Below are positions 15,849 to 24,469 of a stretch of 64,000 nucleotides of DNA, one piece after another. Numbering within the stretch: the first letter of the stretch is position 1; each line of letters starts with the position of its first letter. Location: the NCBI GenBank assembly GCA_017526745.1, contig JAFXQX010000029.1, positions 62,001 through 126,000 on the forward strand. Direction: 5' to 3'. Under the pieces are notes generated by a model. It made no database searches and was not told where the DNA came from. It worked only from the letters and a program-made list of their open reading frames with translations. The translations under genes and the position numbers were made by a program. The DNA is from Lachnospiraceae bacterium. Lineage in GTDB: Bacteria > Bacillota > Clostridia > Lachnospirales > Lachnospiraceae.

Positions 15849-16715
15849 ATGGAAAAACTGCTTAACAAACTCGAGAGAAAGATAGGAAAATACGCAATCC
15901 GGAATCTTTCGCTGTATCTGATCATCGCATATGCGATAGGTTATTTTCTCTCCATCACGGGAGTGATGGATATATTCAGCTTAAATCCCTATTATTTCCT
16001 GAAGGGACAGGTGTGGAGGATATTCACATGGATCCTTGTACCTCCGAGCAGCATCAGTATCTTTACGATCATCATGCTGTATTTTTATTATCAGCTCGGC
16101 AATGCGCTCGAGAGGACATGGGGCGTGTTCCGGTACAATGTCTATATATTCTCGGGCATTATCTTTACGATCCTCGGTGCTTTCGGACTTTATGCCCTGT
16201 CCACACTTAACGGGGGCGCTCCCGTTGATATGGGAACTGCCGTCAGCCGCGGATTTTCGACGTATTATATCAACCTGTCGATATTTCTTGCCTTTGCGGC
16301 AACATATCCGAACATCCAGGTCCTTCTGTTCTTTGTCATACCCGTCAAAGTCAAATGGCTGGCCTACCTTGACGTTATTCTGCTCGGATACCAGTTCTTC
16401 TTCGATCCGATGATCGGTATGTCGGGTAGGATCGCGATCATCATGAGCCTTTTGAACTTCATTGTATTCTTCCTTTCCACGAGAAATTACAAGCGTGTCT
16501 CTCCGAAGGAAGTATACAGAAGAAGAGCATACAGGACGGCTACCCGCGAGGCAGCTTCTTCTTCGGGACGGAGCGGCATCACAAAGCATAAATGTGCCAT
16601 TTGCGGCAGAACGGAAAAAGACGGCGACGACCTGGAATTCCGGTTCTGTTCGAAGTGCAACGGCAATTACGAATACTGTAACGAGCATCTGTTCACCCAT
16701 AAACATATAGTCTGA
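15849..16715 (+). CDS. Rhomboid-like membrane protein lacking the protease dyad, with C-terminal zinc-binding tail
   Basis: 288 residues. Rhomboid-fold landmarks are present: GQVWRIFTWILVP in the first loop, then LGNALERTWGVFRYNVY, and a later segment ending PVKVKWLAYLDV. The expected GxSG serine in the fourth segment is missing (STYYINLSIFLAFA instead), and no histidine occurs in the last membrane segment, so it is probably an inactive relative like Derlins. Residues about 240-288 add a metal-binding cluster (CAICGRT, FCSKC, YCNEHLFTHKH). It may bind and hold membrane clients rather than cut them. GAGG precedes ATG 15849. It is followed by a peptidase gene. Confidence 0.8.
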   Translation: MEKLLNKLERKIGKYAIRNLSLYLIIAYAIGYFLSITGVMDIFSLNPYYFLKGQVWRIFTWILVPPSSISIFTIIMLYFYYQLGNALERTWGVFRYNVYIFSGIIFTILGAFGLYALSTLNGGAPVDMGTAVSRGFSTYYINLSIFLAFAATYPNIQVLLFFVIPVKVKWLAYLDVILLGYQFFFDPMIGMSGRIAIIMSLLNFIVFFLSTRNYKRVSPKEVYRRRAYRTATREAASSSGRSGITKHKCAICGRTEKDGDDLEFRFCSKCNGNYEYCNEHLFTHKHIV

Positions 16716-16762
16716 AACAGATAAAAACAGAAATGATCAGCCCCTGCGGGCAAAGGATGAAA

Positions 16763-19690
16763 ATGAATACAGATAAGATAAAGGCTTACGAACTTGTAGA
16801 AAAAACAAAAATAGATGACATCAGGAGCATGGGATATCTTCTTCGGCATAAAAAGACCGGAGCAAGGGTTGTCTGCATCGAGAATGACGATGACAACAAG
16901 GTATTCTATGTCGGATTCCGGACGCCTCCCGAAGATTCGACGGGAGTGGCACATATCATAGAGCACAGCGTATTGTGCGGTTCCGAGAAGTATCCGGCAA
17001 AAGATCCGTTTGTTGAACTTGCAAAGGGATCATTAAACACATTCTTAAATGCGATGACATATCCCGACAAGACCGTATATCCCGTTGCAAGCTGCAATGA
17101 CCAGGATTTTGCAAATCTTATGGATGTATATCTTGATGCCGTTTTTCATCCGAACATCTATAAGCGGGAGGAGATCTTCAGGCAGGAGGGGTGGCATTAT
17201 GAACTCGAGGATGCCGATTCCCCGATAAAGCTGAACGGTGTTGTCTACTCGGAGATGAAGGGTGCATTCTCATCTCCGGACGACCTTCTTTCAAGAACGG
17301 TATTTGATTCACTTTTTCCCGAAACATGCTACGGAGTGGAGTCCGGCGGTGATCCGGACGTGATCCCCGACCTTTCATATGACCAGTTCAAGGCATTCCA
17401 CCAAAAGTTTTACCATCCGTCGAACAGTTACATTTATCTGTACGGAAACACGGACTTTGTTGAAAGACTTGACTATATAGACAGGCATTATCTGTCTTCG
17501 TATGAAAGCCTCGATGTTGATTCCGCCGTAACGCTTCAGAACTCTTTTGACAAAAGGTCGGATATCGTAAAGGAATATCCCGTAACGAACGATGAACCGA
17601 CGGATCATAATACATATCTGTCATATAATACGGTTATCTCCACAAGCCTTGACGAGAAGCTTTATATTGCTTTTCAGGTCATTGAATATGCACTTTTATC
17701 ATCGCCCGGAGCCGTGTTGAAACAGGCGCTTCTGGATTCCGGCATATGCAAAGATGTCCAGTCGGTGTATGAGAACGGCGTTCTGCAGCCTTATTTATCG
17801 ATCATTGCAAAGAATGCCGATATCTCGGACTGCGGAAGATTCCTTGAGATAATCCGGGAAGTCCTTACGGATGTGTCTTGTAACGGATATGACAAAAAGG
17901 CACTTCTGGCCGCGATCAATCTGTTTGAGTTCAGATTCCGGGAGGCGGATTTCGGACATTATCCCAAGGGACTCATGTACGGGCTAACCGCTCTTGATTC
18001 GTGGCTGTACGATGACACTAAGCCTTTTGTTCACATCAGCCCTCTTGAGACATTCGAATTCTTAAAGAAGATGGTGAGCACGTCATACTTTGAGGACCTT
18101 ACAAGAAAGTACATCCTTGATAATACTCATTCGTCCACAGTCTGCCTAACTCCGGTAAGGGGGCTTACGGCCCAAAAGGACGAGGAGCTTGCTTTGAGGC
18201 TTTCTGATCTGAAGAGTAAGATGAGCCCCGATGAGATAAGATCTCTCATAGAAGAGACCGCTCATTTAAGACAATACCAGGAAGAAGAGGACAGCGAGGA
18301 AATACTGAAGAGCATACCGCTGCTTGAGATCTCCGACATCAGAAAAGATGCCGAAGGCTTTATCAACGAAGAAGGCAGTTTATGCGGTGTACCGCTTTTG
18401 TATCACGACATATTCACCAACGGTATCGCATATCTTACGGTTTCGTTTGATATCTCAAAGCTTGGCCCGGACCTTCTTCCGTTTGCCGGGATATTAAAAG
18501 CGGTACTCGGCATGGTAAACACCGCTGATCATTCCTATGCAGATCTTGCAAATGAGATATTCTTAAACTCGGGCGGGATCAGTCCGACAACGTCGATGTA
18601 TGTAAGCGTTGATGATGCGGGTGATTTTTCCCACCTGTTCGAGATCAAGGCCAAGGTGCTGTACGACAAGCTGCCTTTTGCCTTTGATATGATTAAAGAG
18701 ATAGTATTTACCTCGGATCTTACCGACAAAAAACGTCTGCGTGAGATACTCGGAATGCTCAGGTCCCGCCTTCAGCAGGCCATGATGTCATCCGGACATG
18801 CTGTGGCTGTTCACAGGGCGCTTTCAGGGATCTCAAAGAGCGATCTCATCCAGGAGAAGACGGGAGGCCTTGATTTTTACAGGCTGATCGAAAACCTGGT
18901 GGATGATTTTGACAGCATTGCGGATGAACTTACAGAAAACCTCATTAAGGTGTCATCCGTTATATTCACCAGAGAAAACCTCAGTCTTATCGATCTTACG
19001 GCGGAAAAGGATAAGTGCAGCAGGTTCGAAAGACTTGCCGAAGGATTCATAAAATCTGTTCCGGAAAAAGGCGCTCAAACGGATGAGCCCGATCTTAAGG
19101 TCCTGCCCCTTAAGGAGGCTTACAGGACCAGTGCCAAGGTACAGTATGTCGCAAAGGCCGGAACATACCTTTCCGATAAAACACCGTATACCGGAGCACT
19201 CAAGGTCCTTAAAGTTATCCTGGGTTATGACTATCTGTGGAAGGAAGTCAGGGTTATCGGAGGAGCTTACGGATGCTTTGCGGGATTTTCCAGAACCGGA
19301 AAAGGGACGTTTGCATCGTACCGGGATCCCAATCTGAAAAGAACGCTTGAAGTGTACGACAATGCATCCGATTATCTCTTATCTTTTGATGCCGGAAAAC
19401 GTGATATGACAAAGTACATAATCGGAACGATATCCGATCTTGATTTCCCGCTCTCGCCATCAGCCAAAGGGGCCAGGAGCAGGGATGCTTATCTTTCCAA
19501 AGATACCGAAGATAAGATCCAAAAGGAAAGAGATGAGATCCTCGGCTGCACCGCAGAAGATATAAGAGACCTTTACAGATATATAGACCGGATGAAAGAA
19601 GATGAGTGTATATGTGTTCTCGGCGGTGAAGAGGAGATCAGAAAAGAAGAAGATTTATTTGACCGTACAGAACCCTTGTTTTTGAAATAG
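16763..19690 (+). CDS. Insulinase-family zinc peptidase, M16C (presequence-protease type)
   Basis: About 975 residues, the length of clamshell M16C peptidases. The inverted zinc motif HIIEH is at His64, Glu67 and His68, within AHIIEHSVLCGS, and the family's GSLNTFLNAMTYPDKTVYP follows. Such enzymes degrade short unstructured peptides in a closed chamber made of two halves. No signal peptide, so it is cytoplasmic. An in-frame ATG occurs at 16733, but AAAGGA at 16752-16757 fits the start at 16763 and the upstream codons look non-coding. Confidence 0.93.
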   Translation: MNTDKIKAYELVEKTKIDDIRSMGYLLRHKKTGARVVCIENDDDNKVFYVGFRTPPEDSTGVAHIIEHSVLCGSEKYPAKDPFVELAKGSLNTFLNAMTYPDKTVYPVASCNDQDFANLMDVYLDAVFHPNIYKREEIFRQEGWHYELEDADSPIKLNGVVYSEMKGAFSSPDDLLSRTVFDSLFPETCYGVESGGDPDVIPDLSYDQFKAFHQKFYHPSNSYIYLYGNTDFVERLDYIDRHYLSSYESLDVDSAVTLQNSFDKRSDIVKEYPVTNDEPTDHNTYLSYNTVISTSLDEKLYIAFQVIEYALLSSPGAVLKQALLDSGICKDVQSVYENGVLQPYLSIIAKNADISDCGRFLEIIREVLTDVSCNGYDKKALLAAINLFEFRFREADFGHYPKGLMYGLTALDSWLYDDTKPFVHISPLETFEFLKKMVSTSYFEDLTRKYILDNTHSSTVCLTPVRGLTAQKDEELALRLSDLKSKMSPDEIRSLIEETAHLRQYQEEEDSEEILKSIPLLEISDIRKDAEGFINEEGSLCGVPLLYHDIFTNGIAYLTVSFDISKLGPDLLPFAGILKAVLGMVNTADHSYADLANEIFLNSGGISPTTSMYVSVDDAGDFSHLFEIKAKVLYDKLPFAFDMIKEIVFTSDLTDKKRLREILGMLRSRLQQAMMSSGHAVAVHRALSGISKSDLIQEKTGGLDFYRLIENLVDDFDSIADELTENLIKVSSVIFTRENLSLIDLTAEKDKCSRFERLAEGFIKSVPEKGAQTDEPDLKVLPLKEAYRTSAKVQYVAKAGTYLSDKTPYTGALKVLKVILGYDYLWKEVRVIGGAYGCFAGFSRTGKGTFASYRDPNLKRTLEVYDNASDYLLSFDAGKRDMTKYIIGTISDLDFPLSPSAKGARSRDAYLSKDTEDKIQKERDEILGCTAEDIRDLYRYIDRMKEDECICVLGGEEEIRKEEDLFDRTEPLFLK

Positions 19691-19714
19691 TCAACCGTTA
19701 ATGGGAGGAACATT

Positions 19715-20821
19715 ATGAGAAAGAGAGCCGGAAAAATAATCATAACAGCAGTTATTATCATAGGGGTGCTTGCCGGATGCGGATCCAGTTCATCATCGGA
19801 TTCCGGAATGTTTTCACAAAGCAAACAGTCAGCTGTGGCGGAGGCAAGAGAAGAAAGTACCGCTGATTATGCATATAACGACGATCTGTATGAAGCAGCA
19901 GTAGACACTGAGGAGGCATATGATACTACGGCGGGAAACTCGGCCGATCCGGAATCTGCGGAAGGTGTCTCGGATTCCGAGATAATGGCAAATTCCAACC
20001 GCAAACTCATCAAGACGGTCAACATGTCTGCCGAGACAAGGGAATTTGACAAGTTCATCGCCAACATAACCGACAAGATCGAGACACTCGGAGGATATGC
20101 TCAGTCAACCGATATCAGCGGAAATTCCTACGATTCATATAACGAAAGAAGCGCCTTCATCGTTGCGAGGATCCCGGCAACAAAGCTGGAGTTCTTTGTG
20201 TCGGAAGTGGCCGAACATTCGAACATAACGAGCAAGAATGAGTCCGCGGAAGATGTCACATTACAGTATGCCGACACCGAAGCACACAGGGATTCGCTTA
20301 AGATCGAACAGGAAAGGCTTAATGAGCTTCTTGAGCAGGCAGATACGCTTGAAAACATAATCGAACTCGAAAACCGCCTTACCCAGGTGCGTTATGAGAT
20401 AGAAAGTTACGAATCAAGACTGCGCACGATGAACAACCAGGTCGTGTATTCAACGGTCAACCTGAATGTTCGTGAGGTCAGAGAATATACTCCCGAGCCC
20501 GTAATAGAGAAGACATTCGGACAGAGGCTTGCGGAGGGCTTCCTTGACAGCTGCGCCGAGGCATGGGAGACCATTCAGGACTTTATCATCGGATTTGTTT
20601 CGCTTCTTCCAATGCTCCTTGTCCTGCTTATCATCCTTGCGGTGATCTTTGTTATCATCTTCGGTATCGTTAAGCTTATCATTAAGATCGCCAAGGCATC
20701 AGGGAAGAAGAGAGCACCCAAAAAGAGCGCAGCCGGAACAGGTACCCAAAAGGTCGCAACGGCGGTGGACAGACCGGTTGTAAAAACAGATGGCAGTGAT
20801 GACAAGGGAAGCGAAAAGTAA
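19715..20821 (+). CDS. DUF4349 lipoprotein
   Basis: 368 residues with a lipoprotein signal ending GVLAGC, then a Ser/Asp/Glu-rich linker (to about 90), a DUF4349 domain (IKTVNMSAETREFDKFIANI and YAQSTDISGNSY), a coiled-coil stretch about 185-235 (IEQERLNELLEQADTLENI), and one membrane segment about 292-325 followed by a basic Lys/Ala-rich tail. It is anchored in the membrane and exposed outside; family function is not known. ATGGGAGGA precedes the start. Its end overlaps era by 32 bases. Confidence 0.88.
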   Translation: MRKRAGKIIITAVIIIGVLAGCGSSSSSDSGMFSQSKQSAVAEAREESTADYAYNDDLYEAAVDTEEAYDTTAGNSADPESAEGVSDSEIMANSNRKLIKTVNMSAETREFDKFIANITDKIETLGGYAQSTDISGNSYDSYNERSAFIVARIPATKLEFFVSEVAEHSNITSKNESAEDVTLQYADTEAHRDSLKIEQERLNELLEQADTLENIIELENRLTQVRYEIESYESRLRTMNNQVVYSTVNLNVREVREYTPEPVIEKTFGQRLAEGFLDSCAEAWETIQDFIIGFVSLLPMLLVLLIILAVIFVIIFGIVKLIIKIAKASGKKRAPKKSAAGTGTQKVATAVDRPVVKTDGSDDKGSEK

Positions 20822-21716
20822 ACGCTCGGGGTTTGTAGCCGTTATCGGAAGGCCGAATGTCGGCAAGTCGACACTTTCGAACAAAATAATCGGCCAGAAG
20901 ATATCAATAACATCAGATAAGCCCCAGACAACGAGAAACCGGATCATGACCGTCTATACCGATGAACGCGGGCAGATAGTCTATCTTGATACGCCGGGGA
21001 TACACAAGTCCAGAAACCGTCTCGGCGATTATATGATGAAGGCCGCAAAGAAAACGGTCTCGGAAGCCGATCTGATATTGTGGCTTGTAGAGGCTGATAC
21101 TTATATCGGCCCTGCGGATAGACAGATCGCTGCCAGACTTGATCAGCAGTCGGTCCCGGTCATCCTTGTGATAAACAAGATCGACAAAAAGTCCAGGGAT
21201 GAACTCATGGCAATAGTTGATTCATTCAGGACGCTTGCGTCATTTAAGGAGATAGTCCCCGTATCCGCGCTCACCGGTGATAACGTGAATGTTCTCGTTG
21301 ACCTGATCTTCGAAAACCTCCCCGAAGGCGAGGCATTCTTTGATGAGGATACCGTTACGGACCAGCCGGTCAGACAGATCGTAGCCGAACTGGTCAGGGA
21401 GAAGGCTCTTAAATGTCTCGACGAAGAGATACCTCACGGAGTTGCCGTAACGATAGAATCAATGAAATTTGAAGAGACGATCGTAAACATCGATGCCACG
21501 ATAATCGTCGAAAAGGATTCACACAAGGGCATCGTGATCGGAAAAGGCGGCTCGATGATCAAAAAGATCGGAAGTGCCGCAAGATATGAGATAGAAAAAC
21601 TCCTGGAGCAGAAGGTCAACCTCAAACTGTGGATCAAGGTCAGAAAAAACTGGCGCGATTCCGACCTGCTGCTGAAGAACTACGGATATGACGGGAAAGA
21701 ACTGAACGATGGCTGA
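20790..21716 (+). CDS. era: GTPase Era
   Basis: About 308 residues. The G1 motif GRPNVGKST, G2 around QTTRNR, G3 DTPG, G4 NKID and a C-terminal KH domain with GKGGSMIKKIG are all present and in order. Era binds 16S rRNA near its 3' end and assists maturation of the 30S subunit. ATG 20790 and ATG 20799 both lie inside the upstream gene; I cannot choose firmly between them. recO begins 8 bases before the end of era, the usual Firmicute neighbour. Confidence 0.97.
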   Translation: MAVMTREAKSKRSGFVAVIGRPNVGKSTLSNKIIGQKISITSDKPQTTRNRIMTVYTDERGQIVYLDTPGIHKSRNRLGDYMMKAAKKTVSEADLILWLVEADTYIGPADRQIAARLDQQSVPVILVINKIDKKSRDELMAIVDSFRTLASFKEIVPVSALTGDNVNVLVDLIFENLPEGEAFFDEDTVTDQPVRQIVAELVREKALKCLDEEIPHGVAVTIESMKFEETIVNIDATIIVEKDSHKGIVIGKGGSMIKKIGSAARYEIEKLLEQKVNLKLWIKVRKNWRDSDLLLKNYGYDGKELNDG

Positions 21717-22374
21717 TTATTCATCCGGTCCCGTCACTCTGACGGGTATGATACTTTCGTCATCCCCCGTATCGGACAGTGACAGGCGAGTAGTGATACT
21801 GACCAAAGAAAGAGGCAAGATCACGGCATTCGCAAAAGGTGCCAGACGCCAGGGATCACGTCTTCTTGCATCGACCGAATGCTTTTGCTTCGGCACGTTC
21901 AAGATGTTTGAAGGAAGGACTGCCTATAATCTTATCGAAGCGGGAATAACCCATTATTTCGAGGATCTCCGCAATGATTATGAGGGTGCGTGCCTTGGCA
22001 TGTATTTCCTCGAGTTTGCGGACTATTATACGAGAGAGAACAATGACGAGACGGGAATGTTAAAGCTTCTGTTTCAGTCGGTCAGGGCAATATGCGCCAA
22101 GGGACTTGACAACAGACTGGTCAAGGTCATCTATGAAATGAAGGCGCTGGTCGTTAACGGCGAGTTTCCCGGCATACCTGCCGGGAAGGATCTGTCGGAT
22201 TCCGCCGTATATGCGATCAATTTCATAGTAAATACACCGGTGGAAAAACTGTACACATTTGCGGTGACGGACAGTGTCCTGTCCGAACTTGCGGATGTAG
22301 CCACATCCTACCGGAACGCTTTTACGGACAGAAAGTTTAAAAGTCTGGATTTTTTGGATACTCTGGGAGTATAA
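21709..22374 (+). CDS. recO: DNA repair protein RecO
   Basis: 221 residues, a little short of the usual 240-250. It has the N-terminal OB fold (TGMILSSSPVSDSDRRVVILTKERGK, GARRQGSRL), followed by a helical domain. No CxxC zinc motif is seen in the C-terminal part, which some RecO proteins carry. RecO helps RecA load at single-stranded gaps together with RecR and RecF. It overlaps era. Confidence 0.93.
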   Translation: MADYSSGPVTLTGMILSSSPVSDSDRRVVILTKERGKITAFAKGARRQGSRLLASTECFCFGTFKMFEGRTAYNLIEAGITHYFEDLRNDYEGACLGMYFLEFADYYTRENNDETGMLKLLFQSVRAICAKGLDNRLVKVIYEMKALVVNGEFPGIPAGKDLSDSAVYAINFIVNTPVEKLYTFAVTDSVLSELADVATSYRNAFTDRKFKSLDFLDTLGV

Positions 22375-22404
22375 TCTATTCACTGCTTATATTGGGAGCC
22401 TGTG

Positions 22405-22998
22405 GTGAAAAAACGTTATATCACTATAATTTTAACCGTTCTTGCGGCACTTCTTTTCGCAGGATGCGCGGATGGCGAGGAAGATTACGACGAGACGACT
22501 ATCCGCATATCAAGGTCCGGAAAGGTATCCGAGAACATTGTGGAATCGTTTGACAAGGATTACTATGACATAAATGAACTGACAAGCGAATTCGGTGATT
22601 CGGTGTCCAAGTATAACGAGTCTATCGGAAGCGATGAGATTAAGCTTAAAAAGATCGATCTTCGGGACTCCAAAGTGTATGTCGATCTTGATTTCAACAC
22701 TCCTTCGGATTATGAGGAGTTCATCGGGGAAAGTCTTTTTGTCGGAACGATAAGCGATGCCTATGACAACGGATATACGATGGATGTCGTGTTAAAAGGC
22801 ATCGAAGACGGGGACAAGATCGGAAAGGTCCAGATCATGGGCATGAAGGACAGGGATATCATTATTCTTTCAGAGCATGCAAGGATCAGGTCATTTCGCG
22901 ATATCGCTTATGTTTCGGCCAATGTTGATGTAATCGGTTCAAAGGAAGCACGGGTCCTTTCGGAGTCAGACGGACTTGCTTACCTTATACTGAAATAA
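22405..22998 (+). CDS. Small lipoprotein of unknown function
   Basis: About 197 residues. The signal KKRYITIILTVLAALLFAGC ends in a lipobox Cys. The rest is charged and soluble (about 25-197) and I recognise no family. Two GTG codons at 22402 and 22405 can start it; GGGAG at 22394-22398 suits 22405 better. It lies between recO and the glycyl-tRNA synthetase gene and was probably exported and anchored outside. Confidence 0.78.
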   Translation: MKKRYITIILTVLAALLFAGCADGEEDYDETTIRISRSGKVSENIVESFDKDYYDINELTSEFGDSVSKYNESIGSDEIKLKKIDLRDSKVYVDLDFNTPSDYEEFIGESLFVGTISDAYDNGYTMDVVLKGIEDGDKIGKVQIMGMKDRDIIILSEHARIRSFRDIAYVSANVDVIGSKEARVLSESDGLAYLILK

Positions 22999-23016
22999 AA
23001 CTGTCAGGAGAGTAAT

Positions 23017-24417
23017 ATGGAAAAATCAATGGACAAGATCGTGGCCCTTGCCAAGAACAGAGGCTTTGTTTATGCCGGTTCCGAGATATACGGGGGTCTG
23101 GCCAACACCTGGGATTATGGTAATCTGGGTGTTGAGCTCAAGAACAATGTTAAGCGTGCATGGTGGCAGAAGTTCGTACAGGAATGCCCTTATAATGTCG
23201 GCGTTGACTGTGCCATACTCATGAACCCCCAGACCTGGGTCGCATCAGGACATCTCGGAGGTTTCTCTGATCCTCTTATGGACTGCAAAGCATGTCATGA
23301 AAGATTCCGTGCCGATAAGGTCATCGAAGATTACGCAGCCGAAAAGGGTATTGAACTTGAATCTTCGGTTGACGGCTGGTCGCATGAACAGATGGAAAAG
23401 TTCATAGAAGATAAGGGGATCTGCTGTCCTTCATGCGGCAAGCATGATTTTACCCAGATCAGGGAATTCAATCTTATGTTCAAGACCTTCCAGGGCGTTA
23501 CCGAGGATGCGAAGGCTGTTGTTTACCTGCGTCCGGAGACTGCTCAGGGAATATTCGTCAATTTCAAGAACGTACAGCGTACGTCGCGTAAGAAAGTGCC
23601 TTTCGGCATATGTCAGGTCGGAAAATCATTCCGTAACGAGATCACTCCGGGAAATTTCACATTCAGAACAAGAGAGTTCGAGCAGATGGAACTGGAATTC
23701 TTCTGCAAGCCCGGTACGCAGACCGAGTGGTTTGAATACTGGAGGAAGTTCTGCTATGACTGGCTGTTAAAGCTTGGTATAAACAAAGACCATTTAAGAC
23801 TGCGCGATCATGATCCCGAGGAACTGTCATTTTATTCCGATCACACAACGGATATAGAGTATGCATTTCCGTTCACCGACTGGGGAGAGCTCTGGGGTAT
23901 CGCATCAAGGACAGACTATGATCTTACCCAGCATCAGAATACTTCGGGTGAATCGATGGAGTATTTTGATGACGAAACAAACGAGAAATACATTCCTTAT
24001 GTTGTTGAGCCCAGTCTCGGTGCTGACCGCGTTACGCTGGCTTTTTTATGCGAAGCTTATGACGAGGAGAACATCGGTACCGAAGATAAGCCCGATATGA
24101 GGACTGTCCTTCATTTTCATCCGGCTATCGCACCTGTCAAGATAGGCGTACTGCCGCTTTCCAAAAAGCTTAATGAGGGAGCGGAAAAGATATACGCCCT
24201 TCTTTCCAGGAAGTACAACTGTGAGTTCGATGACAGGGGAAACATCGGAAAACGCTACAGGAGACAGGATGAGATCGGAACACCCTACTGCGTGACATAT
24301 GATTTTGAATCAGAGGAGGATAACGCGATAACCGTCAGGGATCGTGATTCCATGGAACAGGAGCGTGTAAAGATCGACGATCTTAGCGCATATTTTGAGA
24401 AGAAGTTCGAGTTCTGA
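23017..24417 (+). CDS. glyQS: Glycyl-tRNA synthetase, single-chain class II type
   Basis: 466 residues, full length of the alpha2-type enzyme found in Gram-positives, eukaryotes and archaea. Motifs include [10 protein letters not shown] near the start, a zinc-type pair CxxC (CKAC, CPSC), the class II motif 2 FRNEITP with the downstream [10 protein letters not shown], and motif 3 ([10 protein letters not shown]). It charges tRNA-Gly. AGGAG precedes ATG 23017. No T-box leader is visible in the 18 bases upstream, so it is probably read from an upstream promoter. Confidence 0.97.
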   Translation: MEKSMDKIVALAKNRGFVYAGSEIYGGLANTWDYGNLGVELKNNVKRAWWQKFVQECPYNVGVDCAILMNPQTWVASGHLGGFSDPLMDCKACHERFRADKVIEDYAAEKGIELESSVDGWSHEQMEKFIEDKGICCPSCGKHDFTQIREFNLMFKTFQGVTEDAKAVVYLRPETAQGIFVNFKNVQRTSRKKVPFGICQVGKSFRNEITPGNFTFRTREFEQMELEFFCKPGTQTEWFEYWRKFCYDWLLKLGINKDHLRLRDHDPEELSFYSDHTTDIEYAFPFTDWGELWGIASRTDYDLTQHQNTSGESMEYFDDETNEKYIPYVVEPSLGADRVTLAFLCEAYDEENIGTEDKPDMRTVLHFHPAIAPVKIGVLPLSKKLNEGAEKIYALLSRKYNCEFDDRGNIGKRYRRQDEIGTPYCVTYDFESEEDNAITVRDRDSMEQERVKIDDLSAYFEKKFEF

Positions 24418-24469
24418 AGAACGAAGATAATGTGATTTTATATAAATTATCAGATCAGGAGGAAAGAGA

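Noticed and set aside
16405-16440. GMSG in the rhomboid-like protein as the catalytic GxSG serine
   Set aside because: It sits in the last membrane region where rhomboids carry the His, not in the fourth segment, and there is no His partner.
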